Shown: positions 44,941-55,901 of the stretch, piece by piece
Layout of the letters: each line of letters opens with the position of its first letter
How positions within the stretch are numbered: position 1 is the first letter of the stretch
From: Calamus simplicifolius
Lineage: Eukaryota; Streptophyta; Magnoliopsida; Arecales; Arecaceae
Assembly: GCA_900491605.1 (NCBI GenBank)
Contig: UESW01003881.1
Coordinates: 901,772-965,771 of the forward strand
Direction: 5' to 3'
DNA length: 64,000 nt
Translations under genes and position numbers: made by a program
The notes under the pieces: model-generated
Told to the model about the DNA's origin: nothing
What the model saw: only the letters and a program-made list of their open reading frames with translations
Database searches by the model: none

Positions 44941-45697
44941 ACAATTGCTGGCCGCTATCAACCGGCCAAGTCGTGACCAATCTACTTTCAACCTTACTCC
45001 AAGTCCTTCAAGCAAGCAAGCATATGGTCTCAGAGAACACGTGGATGCAGTCACAAGTTCGTGCAAGGTAGACAAAAACTATCAACACCAAAAGCAGTGT
45101 AAAAAGAAAAGATATCTCTATGGGAAGGAGTCGGAGCTATATGTACTAAGAAGTAGATTCAAACACTGAGGTGTCGTAACTGGTAGTTCAATTTTAACTG
45201 ATTTCCTAGGAGATCAGTTAAACCAAAAAAGACTCCCTTCTATCCAGGGCAGCTAAACATCAAAAAGGCTCATAATTGTAAAGCATGGACAAAGTTAAAC
45301 ATAAGTGATGTGGACCCATTTGAGACTCCCCTCTATCCAGGACAATTCAATTTGACTAAAGTATACCATCCAATCGGGAAAGCCACCTTGCGCCAAGAGC
45401 GAGCTAATCAAAACTATTCACTTACAACTGGCCAACTTTAAGGGGAAAAAAAAAATAAACTCTCTCCAAAAGCAATCCTAAACTTCATAAGTAGGTGATT
45501 CTAAGCGTGAGCTTTTTAACCTAAAGAGCTTGTCAAAGGGCTCTAATTCTTCTTCGAATCGTTTTGGTTAATTTGAATATGAGAGGATTATTAGGAGATT
45601 ACCTCTAGAGTCTAACATATTTTTGTATGTTTCTTTCACATATAAGTATTAATCGACTGAAGAAAGTGCTCTACGAATTTGAGTTATAAATTGATTC

Positions 45698-45735
45698 TTT
45701 GATTAACATATGAAGGCCACTTTTGAACATCAACC
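45698..45735. other. Pre-insertion site of the copy A LINE
   Basis: These 38 bp lie between sequence matching 6733 and sequence matching 8027, and are missing from copy A. They represent the target DNA apparently lost on LINE insertion. AAGAGGAAAGAGG follows in both copies. Confidence 0.65.
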
Positions 45736-46270
45736 AAGAGGAAAGAGGATGAGCTGGTAGACTGAACGATTAGATACCTTGAATTGGACGGTCTTGGCGG
45801 AATGGCGTGGAAAACCTTCAATAACTGTATCTAACCTTGTTTATTTTGAGGCATTAGAAGTTATATATGTAGTACATTGCATTCCGGATGATAACCAAAC
45901 ATTCATTCAACGTGGTCCAGAAAGATTGCTATTATCCATGGACTCTTTGGAAAAGGTGCATCAATTTCACTGCCAGGCTCCCACCTCATCAATCATTTTT
46001 ATCCACGAGGACCTCCACTTTTGTCCCTAAAGTAGACATGGTTGACGTGGGCTTCGTTCAGACCACATTCCCCACAATCAATTAGTGCTTCCTTGGTGGG
46101 TGGATTCATGAGATTTAATTTGTGACTGGCAGCAGCCAAAGAACTAAAGAAAGAGACTCTTTTCGTGCCTCCACTTCTATAATGCACTCCCTAAACCAAC
46201 GGTTCTGGGCCCAAACTTTCTGACCAACGAATTCTCCAGCCCATATGTCAAGACTACCGCTCATTAGAGT
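45736..46270. other. Unrecognised frames, copy B of 8027-8560
   Basis: An 83-codon plus-strand frame (45779-46030) with VVHCIPDDNQTFIQRGPERL, and a minus-strand frame (46187-45999) with NPPTKEALIDCGECGLNEAH. I recognise neither; at most one can be real. Possibly a fragment of a host gene near a MULE end. Confidence 0.3.
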
Positions 46271-46522
46271 ACAGAAAAGACTTTATACATCGTATTCGGT
46301 GTAGCAAGTCCTAAGTAGACTGCATCATTCTTTTTTATTAGTCCACATGCATCCAGTAAAAAATGTTAAGATAGCTTTATGATATCCTGAGAGAAAAATT
46401 ACGATACCTCAGTTTTAAACATATGATACCGTAGTTATAAAATTAAGATACTCGTTCAGAAAGCAAAAAAAAAATTGCGACATCCAGTTTTAAACTTACA
46501 ATACCCTAGTTTCTAACTTTTT
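46271..46522 (+). mobile_element. MULE end relic, copy B
   Basis: Counterpart of 8561-8825: GACTTTATACATCG, GTAGCAAGTCCTA and GACTGCATCA, followed by degenerate TACGATACC-type repeats. GACTTTATACA is closer to the large MULE's terminal sequence (GACTTTTCCC side: CTTTATACACCG) than copy A is. Confidence 0.62.
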
Positions 46523-46617
46523 AATCAACTATATGTACTAAGAAGTAGATTCAAAAAAATACAAACTGACTTGTTTAAATCGTAATACAGAAGTTGGGCT
46601 GTACAAATCATCCAAAA

Positions 46618-47743
46618 ATGAGTAGGGATCGCTCGTGGATGTATGCAAGGTTAAAAGATGGCTTGCTTAATCCCAATTTTCTCAATGGATTGAAGGAGTT
46701 TATTGCGTTTGCTTGTAGTCAACCATATTGTATGGATGATCCTAGGATCAGGTGCCCCTGTAATTTATGCAAGTGTCAGAACAAAGCCTATAAAGATGTT
46801 GAAACTATGAAGGTGCATATGTGTAGAAAGGGATTTGTGCCTGGGTACAAAGTTTGGAACTATTATGGTGAAATAGAGGGAAGAATTGTTGAGACAAGCA
46901 ATCAAGTGACGGCAGATGCCGATGATGAACCATTTGTGAATTTAAATGCATATGAAGAAATGGCGATAAATGCAGCAGGTAATAAATTTAATCAAGATTC
47001 ATTTAATGAAGAACCAAATCCGAAAGCACAAAAATTTTATGACATGTTGGGTGCTGCAAATCAAGGCATCGCAGCTAGCTCGAAACGCCGATCTGAGAAG
47101 GGCGGTTCAGGCATGGGTCTCTTTGGCCACACCTCAGGTTCGATTTTCATTCAAGAGCATAACGTTGTTTGGTAAGAAAACATAAATAACTCAATTACTA
47201 ATTAATTCATTTATAAATACTTACATTTATAATTTATTTTCTTTTTATAGACTGTGCAGAGAGCACAAACCCAGGTGAGTTTCGTTTGTCTAAGGTGATA
47301 CACACGAAGGACGGTTCCTGGGTCGATACACTGTCACAGCAAGTTGGAGTAAGGATTTGCTTCTAAATACTTAATGATTATTTTCAATTCCATACTTCTT
47401 GTATTGGTTCAAATATCATTTCTTTTATAATTCGTAGGCACGTATGGATGACCTTCTCTCACAAGCATAACAAGCCGACTCTACTGATGGGGAGATGCCC
47501 GTCGAACTCTCACCACAGGAGAGTCAACGTGTATTCTTGGAAGCTGTTGGCGCCCAGCCACACGACCGTAGGGTGTATGGTCTAGACACCAAGGCTTCCA
47601 AATTCTTTTCTGTTCGTGGCTCCTGTTCGCACTGTACTGGATTCGACGATATTCTTGCTGAGCACATTGCTGAGATGAGGCGATCTATTACAGATCAGGT
47701 TCGACAGGAGTTTGACGAGTACACTTCTGAGCTTCAGCAGTAG
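46618..47743 (+). pseudogene. CACTA transposase-associated protein remnant, copy B
   Basis: Exons 46618-47171, 47251-47348 and 47438-47743. It lacks the two premature stops of copy A but carries one-base deletions near the end of exon 1 and in exon 2 (554 and 98 nt against 555 and 99). It keeps the better domain match: SRDRSWMYARLKDGLLNPNF, DDPRIRCPCNLCKCQNK, MCRKGFVPGYKVWNYYGE. The two copies complement each other's lesions, so the gene was still readable when the duplication occurred. Confidence 0.68.
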
Positions 47744-48134
47744 CTTGCAGACCTTAGAGCCAGCAAGCCGTGGACATACAGCAGATGCGTGAGATGCAGG
47801 ACTTGGTTCGCCTGATGTCCCATAACACAACCTTTTTTCTTTGATACATCCCGACCTGCATCACGTGATCCAGCGCAGGGTTCGTGATGTTATTTTTGTT
47901 TTGATGTTATGTATGTAAAAAATTATGTATGTTTCATTTATTTAATGTGTTGATATTTATTTTCTTTAGTTTAATCGAAAATTTTGATACCTTTTTTACA
48001 AATTGAATGCTTATTTATAATATCAGCACGAATAGTTATTTTTAATTGTCATGTCTCTTTATTAACATGTATTATTAAATGTATAAGTAGGTTTAAATTT
48101 TACTTTTAAATAAAAAAATTTAATATGATGATGT

Positions 48135-48305
48135 CACTGTACTTTGCATTGCTAAATAGTGACGCCTTTTCGACGATGTTTATTTTATCGATGGAGCGTT
48201 TGGTGACGACATTGTTGCATCGCAATTCCGTCGTTAAGCGAATTTAGCGACGCATTTTCTTCTTTAGCAATGTAATTTTGGCGTTGCTAAAAATGCAATT
48301 TCTTT
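48135..48305. repeat. CACTA-type subterminal repeats, copy B
   Basis: Counterpart of 10443-10620, with TAGTGACG, CGACGATG, GCGAATTTAGCGACGC and GCGTTGCTAAAAATGC. The outer CACTA of copy A reads CACTG here. Confidence 0.55.
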
Positions 48306-48971
48306 TGGTGATTGGAGTTTGCTTGCTAATGCTGGTATTTCAATGGTTTTCTTTCCGTTACACCACTCGATTGGCAATGTGAAATGCTTGATTGGATCTT
48401 TAAAGGCCTTGGAAGTTTGACCTCTAACATTCCCAGGCCATCACCTATCCTCCAATAATCCATGGGCCCATAGAAGTAATATTCGAGAATCATCTTCAGA
48501 TTAGAACATAAATTACATAATAGAAAAATCTCAGGCCTCCAGCTCGATTTCATTTTTCCTAGACAGCCAAGGCGAGAAATCCTAAACCCAACCTCAGTCC
48601 CAGCATTCTTTCTACGAGAGCAAGCTTCTAATTAGGGCGTGCTTGCTTCAAGTCCTTCGTAGAAAATTTAACCATTCTATTGATTCCCGTTAAGAAAAGT
48701 GTCCCCATTTTTCGTCATGTTAAGCCGTTATAGTTAACGGAACAGAACCCATTTAAATAAAAAAATAAAATTATTTTATTAAATTTATAATTTATTAAAA
48801 ATTTAAAAAATAATTTTTTTAGGATAAGATAGATCAATCGCCAACAACCAATCGTTGATATTGATACATCTAACATATTAGCTTTAACACAGTAACAAAC
48901 CAAATAACAAATGATCTATCAAATTCTAATTGCATTTCAAACGTATATATTTTTTTATTTTTTTTTTTAAT

Positions 48972-49037
<66 letters not shown>

Positions 49038-49696
49038 AATTTTTTTTAATATATTAATATATATATATTTAAAATTTAAATATATTATATAAAGCTAACG
49101 GAGATGAGGATGAGTAAACGAGGATGGGCAAAGAATACTGTCCGGACTGTTTATCCATTTAGCCGTTAACGAAAATCTTCATTATCCGTTAAACCGTTTA
49201 AAACCAGAGATTTCTCGATCTGCTAGAAACGGTATAGGCCGGATAAAGGAAAACAAAGAAAATAGCCATCCCTATACAACAACCAAATTGATCACAATAT
49301 CTAATCAAGATCCCGCAAAGACTAAAATATGAGCATGCCAACATGAAAATAGGGAGCAAACCGTATCAAGATATTGAAGCGTGGTAACATAAAATTATAT
49401 ATAGTATTGCATAAGAAAAAATGAGTGATTGGAAACAGCCATGGCGCCAACTCGATCGCTAAGTTAATCACGGTCAAGAGCAAAGTAAACACCACATTCC
49501 AAAAACTGAGAAATATTTTGATTTTTGAGCACGAGAGAACTTTCGCTGCCAGAATGAAGAGTGGAGCTCTACCAGTTCATGACATGGCAGCTAGGAATGT
49601 CACATAGAAAGAGCATTAAGGTTCAAATACACTATATATCTTGCTGCAAATTTACATACATATATATATCGTAAAGATCGAGTTCATTCATTCCCT
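48306..49696. other. Spacer with expanded TA microsatellite, copy B
   Basis: No gene supported. A (TA)n run of roughly 55 bp at about 48977-49032 replaces a much shorter and interrupted TA tract in copy A (about 11288-11310). The remainder matches 10640-11944. Confidence 0.65.
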
Positions 49697-50915
49697 TCAA
49701 GCAGTGGGGTAAGACGGTTGCATGGCGATGCCGCAAAGCCCCTCCTTGGCCTCGATGTCTCTTTCCATCCTGATGTACCCATTCTCGCCCCACATCGTGC
49801 CCCAGGAGTTCTTGACGAGCCAGTACTTGGTCCCGTCACTGGTGCCATATCCCACTGCAGCGACTCCATGGTCCAAATCCGTCCCACAGGAACCTGTAAA
49901 CACTCCGCCTGAATAGAATTGGAAACCAAAACCACTGGCTTCGATGGCGACAGACACCGGCTGGTTGGCCACTGCCTTAAGAAGTGCAGCCTCGTTGTTG
50001 ACGGGTACATCTACGTAGCCCTTGATCTTCGCTGCATGGGAAGCCAATTTCTCCTTGTCGCACGTGCCATCGGTGGCTTTGTATGGGTAATTGGCTTCAG
50101 TCGTGATGCCTCCGTTCTTGATGATAAATTTAAAAGCATCGTCCATCTCGCCTCCGCTGCATCCTTGGTCTTCACCGCCGACGTCGCAGTCCACGAGCTC
50201 TTGCTCCGATAAGGAAATCAGTTTACCAGTGCTTAGTTTGGTGATTCCTTCCACTGCGGCCACCGCAGAGAACGCCCAGCAGGAACCTATATTGGATGCA
50301 TTGAATCACATGTCAGGTATGCCCTTAAACCAAATGAAAGAATTGGCAGTAACTTTTATGTTTGGCAGGGTTTGTTTGGGCCCCAAAAATGTACAAACCG
50401 AACAAAATCCGGGTTGTGTCATGCTATAGGTTTAGGCAGTATATATAGAGTAGCACACTGTTCATCAGTTTAATGGTGGATTGAGACCATTTACTTACCA
50501 CATTGGCCTTGATCCTTGATGGGAGTAACTGCACCCTTGGTCCTCCAGGCACAGCGGTTACGTTCTCATACTTGAAGCTCTTCACTGGCTTCCCCGAGCT
50601 TGCTTGCAATGGCCTGAATCCAGTGTACTTGGCCTTAAACTCCTCAGTGGCGATGTCTGCAAACTTGTTGATGCCCAGCTTGTACTTGTGCTTCCCAGCA
50701 TTGAATGATTCGATCAGTTCGAAATTGGTTTTAAAGATTTTGAAACGCCGCTCTTTTTCAGCTGCGTCTACGTACGAACGCCCATACTGAGCCATCCACT
50801 GCTCGTGCTTCTCCATCATCGATGTGTCCGTAAGCGTGCGAGACGCTGCATAAGAAGCCCAAACTGTGATCACTAACAAGGCTGCCCATAGGCATTTGTT
50901 TGCTGAGAAAGCCAT
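49697..50915 (-). pseudogene. Cysteine protease CP2, copy B, inactivated by a 13-bp deletion
   Basis: Exon 1 50915-50499, intron 50498-50287 (212 bp), exon 2 50286-49697. Signal peptide (MAFSANKCLWAALLVITVWA), I29 prodomain and exon 2 (188 codons from its first Met, with [11 protein letters not shown] and [12 protein letters not shown]) are intact. Exon 1 is 417 nt instead of 430: a 13-bp deletion near 50549, relative to 12799-12811 in copy A, removes the region just before the active-site exon end and shifts the frame after NVTAVP. The deletion ends share CAG, suggesting slippage or microhomology repair. Without the lesion the protein would be 339 residues, the family norm. Confidence 0.9.
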
Positions 50916-50994
50916 GGAGCTGAGGGTTGTGGGGACGGTGCAATGCAATATTGGAGCCTAGTGAATTGACTCGGTTATGCACATCGAAGTCTGG

Positions 50995-51117
50995 CTTATA
51001 AGGGTAGAGGGTTATACTTCCTCCACGCAGAGGAGGCTAATGGGTCTTCTACGTGCCGTAGCGAATGTATCGATATATTGGGCGGTCCATAGGGACATCT
51101 ACGTGCCTTGACGTATG
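50995..51117 (-). promoter_or_regulatory. CP2-B promoter
   Basis: CTTATAAG at about 50995-51002 and the 27-bp block at 51091-51117, 176 bp upstream of the ATG. Unlike copy A, this promoter remains joined to its older upstream sequence (51118-51430). Confidence 0.6.
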
Positions 51118-51429
51118 CTTTGATTTTGACGAGGAGAATGACAAGTTAAAAATCTTAAGGAGGCCAGCTGTGCCAGCTGTTAAAGAACGGCAAAGGCAAG
51201 TTTTTTTTTTTTTGTACAGGTACTACGAGAGCTCTACGGTTCTCCTTTTCATGCCCAATTATTGTGCAGCCCAACTAGCTAGCTGATACTTGAAGTAGTA
51301 TTGAATTAATGAAGTGGGCAGTAGTTCCGCGTGGGCCGCATATAGGTAACCGGAGATTATTATTATTATTATTATTATTAAAATGGGTAATATCTAATAT
51401 TTGAAAATGGATCTTCTCTAAGAATAAGA

Positions 51430-52640
51430 ATTTTTTTTAATATAGATGATGATCACATCAATTTGAGGTGAGTTAAGCCCGATATATCATAGTACTAAAT
51501 TTGGATCAGAATAGGAGGGCATGGATCTTCCTGCTTCTAGCTCTAAAATTCAGAGTGGTTGACCACCCTGGCGGCGATCTAATCTGCTGCAGAGTTAGTT
51601 TTCTATAAATGTACCGAATTTGGGCGCTATGAATTTCCTAAAGGATAGATTGAATGTCATAAATTAAGGGGTTGGATGGCAAGCAGTCGTATGGGTCCTA
51701 TTGGAGCCAGCGGATAACAGTAATAGAATCCTCCTCAATGATAAGATAATGGGCTCCCAGACTACTACGAATGACATAGGATATACCAGCCCAAGCGGCA
51801 GACAACTCAGCAAGAGGCACCGAGGAGTAAAGAAGACCGAAGCCACCAACTGCCAACAACGCACCATTCGTCCCTCATATCACAAAAGTTGATCTAGTTG
51901 ATCTACTATGAATACTTCCATTAAAGTTGATTTTGACAAACCCTAGAGGTGGGAGCTTCCAAGAAATAAAGATCATTCATCGGTGCGCTGCCAAGACTGC
52001 ATAGGAGCTCCAGAGGCTAGGGCTATCAGAATCAATAATTGTGTAATAGAAAGTGAACTTCGCGGATAAGGAGAAGGTTGTCTTGATGATCCTGTGGAAA
52101 GAAGCTGTCTTATCAGTGAACACAAGCCAATTCCGGGATAACCATATCTGATAAGCTATATAAGCCCTCGTTGTACCTTTTTGAAAGATGCCCCCTTTCC
52201 AAATCCTACCTGATCAAACCCAGAAAGGAGATGCGGTGAGAAGAAGTACCATCGTTCCAGGGCCAGTCACCTAAAATCTGACATATCTATCTGGCTTTGG
52301 AACAGGTGAAGATAGTATGATTAACCGACTCCTCAAGGCCACATAACATGTAAGTAGGCTAGATGCTCAAACCACGCCTAAAGGATAGGGAGCAGGTAAG
52401 AAGAAATTTGTGCAAGCTTCCAAACAAATAGCCGAACCCTAGGGTGAATTGAAAGATGCTAGATCCATGCCACATCCATCGACTGCTGAGCCTATGGCCT
52501 ATAAATCCTCAGGAGATCCCTAATATGACCACGAGCCATACAGGATCTCCTTCAAACGATGATATTAGAGGTATGATCCGAAGTAAGAAGAATAGATAGA
52601 ATGCAACGGCAGAGCTCATCCCCGAAGAGACCGGATAGCA
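51430..52640 (-). mobile_element. 3' part of a decayed LINE (copy B)
   Basis: Counterpart of 35640-36850, in the same orientation and with the same RNase H/linker remnants, more decayed: the RNase H frame open over 105 codons in copy A is cut here. An (ATT)n microsatellite at about 51356-51380 adjoins it, longer than in copy A. Confidence 0.72.
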
Positions 52641-52679
52641 AAGGGGTATTCTTGATCCTAAGCTTTTTGAGGCTCCACA

Positions 52680-53815
52680 AACAAATCAAAGGTACGTAAA
52701 AAGAATGTCATGAGCCTCAGAGTTGTAATTAAGAATCCCTTCCATGCACTTATATGCACATGTATACTCATTATAAAATATCAATAAATGATAATATTGG
52801 CATGCATAGGTAAACAGTTTTATGATATGCATCAATATAATCACTTTCAAAATATCAAAGTCCTTTTTTATCACATTTATCAATAATATCTTTAACTAAG
52901 TTTATTATTTTTATTATGCTTAAGATCGGCCTAGCTAGCTTGGCAATGGACAAGCTAAAGCTATGCATTAGTTCATGGTAGGTAACTAAAACTGATCGAT
53001 CATGCTATAACCCATAGTAGCAATCAATTGAATCTCATTTAACCATATTTTAACCCGCAGTGGCAGCAATATTTAACCAAACTATAGCCCATGTTGACAA
53101 TAAACATCTAGCCATGTTTGAACCCATTATGGCAATCATATACCCATGCTATAGTCATGATGATAACAAATATCGGGTCGTGCTTCAGCCCACGATAGCA
53201 ACAAATGTATATAACCAATTCATTACCTTTTCAATATTATCATCATCCCTACTATTTATCAATTCTTAATTTATTAGCATGAATTTCAATATCATTTATC
53301 ATACAATATAAAATTTCAATTATGAACATATAATTGGTAATCATGCAACACATTTCCATCATAATAAATTCTAATATTTAAACAACATGATATTGCTATC
53401 ATATGTATTAGTAAAATATATGTGATCATATTAATGTAATTTTTATAATAAATTTTTATACATATATAGTTATCATAATATCCATAATAATGTATTAACA
53501 AAATATATATAATAACATTAGCATATGGATGTATATATAAAGATGCAAGAATCCTTACCTGCATCTGTAGCAAATCTAATCTCACCATCTACGGGCTTCA
53601 ATACAGGTCATGCCTTCCCAATAATATCTGCCACATATCTCGTTTAGATAGTGGATGGTGAATTAGTGGCCCTTCGGATAGATCTATTAATTTGTATGTT
53701 CTCCTCAATGGTAACTCCACCTTCGAGCTACCAAAACCTCAAAAATACATTAGATGCACATGCTTGGAATAGGCAACTTAAGTAAACATTTGCACTTGGA
53801 AATATTATAGGGTAT
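52680..53815. other. AT-rich spacer, copy B
   Basis: Counterpart of 36880-38036. No gene supported; short frames lack domains. It ends abruptly at GGTAT, where the Tat-3 LTR begins; copy A continues GGTATCATGG at 38031-38040. Confidence 0.55.
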
Positions 53816-55353
53816 TGATGACGCTCAATCACTGATCCTTCACGTTGGGAACGGATGGATTCTCTAGGCTTTGCTTCACCAGGCTACCTGTAAAGAAGCC
53901 CCATGACCAGAGAGGATTCTCCGATGGGACCCTCCGATGCCTAAGTTAGCAATTAAGGTCACAGCCGAAGAGGAGCTCGAATGAGCTCCTTTTAGATGAA
54001 AGGGTGCTTCAGAGAAGAAGGAATTTCTCTCTAGGTCTTAAGATAGCGATTTTTTCGGGATTATCGTGCATACCTGTTTACTAAGTGGATTCACCTTTTT
54101 ATAGGGGTTGACCCTGGCATGATCACATGGGATTCCGTGAGGAGGGAATGTTCGCGAGTTCTTGGAGTTGCGTGAATATGCGCTGGTTGGTGGGTCCTGT
54201 CTCATCGGAAAGGGAGAAAGCGGTGGTTGGTGGGCTAAGTCCCATTAGCCAGCGGGGCTGTTGGGTGGTTGGGTCCAGTCCCATCAGCAGCGTGGCCAGT
54301 GGGTAGTTGGATCTGGCGTTGTCAGGCAGCGCGGGTTAGAGAGGTAGCGTTCCGAACTACCAGGGCCGTGTTGGGGTAGATTTGAGGAAACCGAGAGTCT
54401 CGACTCTCTCGAGGGAGCGGAGCTTATCTGGGTCGGCCAGGGGTGCCGGGGCCAACCTTGCCGACTAGGATGTACCGGGGCAGGGCCAACCAGGAAGGGT
54501 CAGGACCAACTCGGTGGGCTTGGAGATGCTGGGGCCGAGAAGGGACGACCGGGAAGGGTCGGGGCCGACTCGGCGGGCTTGGAGATGCTGGGACCGAGAA
54601 GGGCGACCAAGAAGGGTCGGGGCCAACTCGGTAGCTTGGAGACGCTGGGGCCGAGAAGGGCCGACCAGGAAGGGTCGGGGCCGACTCGGCAGGCTTGAGA
54701 CGTCGGGGCCAAGAAGGGACGACCAGGGAGAGTCGGGGCCGACTCAGTGGGCTTGGAGACGCCGAGGCCAAGAAGGGCCGACCGGGAAGGGTCGGGGCCG
54801 ACTCGATGGGCTTAGAGACGTCGGAGCCGAGAAGGGCTGGCCAGGAAGGGTCGGGGATGACTCGGCGGGCTTGGAGACGCCGGGGCCAGAAGAGACGACC
54901 AGGGAGAGTCAGGGCCGACTCGGTGGGCTTGGAGATGCCGAGGCCGAGAAGGGCCGACCGTGAAGGGTCGGGGCCGACTCGGTGGGCTTGGAGATGCCGA
55001 GGCCGAGAAGGGCCGATCAGGAAAGGTCAGGGCCGACTCGGCGGGCTTGGAGATGCCGGGGCCAAGAAGGGCCGATCGGGAAGGGTCGGGGCCGACTCAG
55101 CGGGCTTGGAGACGCCGGAGCCGAGAAGGGCTGACCAGGAAGGGTCGGGGCTGACTCAGCGGGCTTGGAGACGCCGGGGCCAAGAAAGGCCGACCAGGGA
55201 GGGTTGGGGCCGACTCGACGGGCTTGGAGACGCCAGGGCCGAGAAGGGCCGACCAGGGAGGGTCGGGGCCGACTCGGCGGTCTTGGAGACGCCGGGGTGC
55301 ACCCATGTTTTGATTTTACCAAAATTACCCTTGGGGCTACATTAGCTACATCA
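53816..55353 (-). repeat. 3' LTR of Tat-3, with about 58-bp internal array
   Basis: 1538 bp, from TGATGACG to GCTACATCA. Positions about 54470-55300 hold about fourteen units of 57-58 bp (GGTCGGGGCCGACTCGGCGG, GCTTGGAGACGCCGGGGCCG, AGAAGGGCCGACCAGGAA). They share the GGCCGACTCGGCGGG core with the Tat-2 LTR array but are otherwise different. The polypurine-type GGGGGGCATC tract follows at 55354-55365. Confidence 0.88.
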
Positions 55354-55767
55354 GATGCCCCCCGCCCTGAGCGCTAAGGGTCACGCGTCTGCAATCCTTT
55401 GGGCGAAAGGGGTGCAAAAATTCAAAAAGAATGATTGCCTCCTTTAGTGCGCTTTAAATGAGCTGATATGATGGCACTTTGTTTCGAGGCAATGTCGCTT
55501 CGAAGATCTCCCATAATCATGCATTAGGGGGTGATGACGTTGGCGCCAGACGCTCCGAAGAAGAAGCCCATTGGGTAATGGAAAAAAGGCGAGGACATCA
55601 TTACCGCTCCATTTTCTATGGCCCGCGATTGGCCGGGGATCGCGTCTTCTGGAATGGATCAGGTGGCACGCCTCGGGCGCAGGCGAGATTTTCGGCCGGC
55701 AGTCTGTGACGCAATGGGCGCGCGCCAGATGGCGGGATCTGGGGCGGCGTTAGCTGGAGACGGGGGG

Positions 55768-55777
55768 CTATAAAAAC
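55768..55777 (+). promoter_or_regulatory. TATA box for the antisense ORF of Tat-3
   Basis: GCTATAAAAACC on the plus strand, about 130 bp before the ATG at 55902 and followed by a pyrimidine-rich leader. It suggests a separate promoter for the antisense transcription unit; inferred from sequence only. Confidence 0.55.
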
Positions 55778-55901
55778 CTCCCAAGGACCTGTAGAAACCT
55801 TTACGCTGCCATTGCTTTCTTCTTCTGCTTTCTTCTTCTTTGAGTTCTTCTGCGACCTGAGTCTTTCCAACTCCCAGGTTAGTTTCATCCCCTTTTTACC
55901 T

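Larger units (their letters stand above)
41349..45136 (+). mobile_element. Degenerate Tat-lineage element, copy B (Tat-1B)
   Basis: Counterpart of 2388-6173: LTR start TGATGGGG at 41349, primer site TGGCACACCAGGTAAGGG at 42112-42129, gag remnant, the same gag-to-integrase deletion junction, and integrase fragments. Copy B has one extra roughly 32-bp LTR unit near 41400 and its own small indels in gag and integrase. Confidence 0.8.
38967..53815. repeat. Tandem segmental duplication, copy B of 1-38036
   Basis: Base 38967 onward repeats base 1 onward. The alignment continues through CP1, Tat-1, the MULE end, the CACTA relic, CP2 and the LINE relic to 53815, skipping three insertions found only in copy A (6734-8026, 12993-23563, 24125-35499). 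Copy B is 14849 bp to the point where a new LTR element interrupts it; the full unit is about 15.8 kb if 38037-38966 belongs to it. An uncollapsed haplotype or assembly duplication is the main alternative. Confidence 0.93.
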
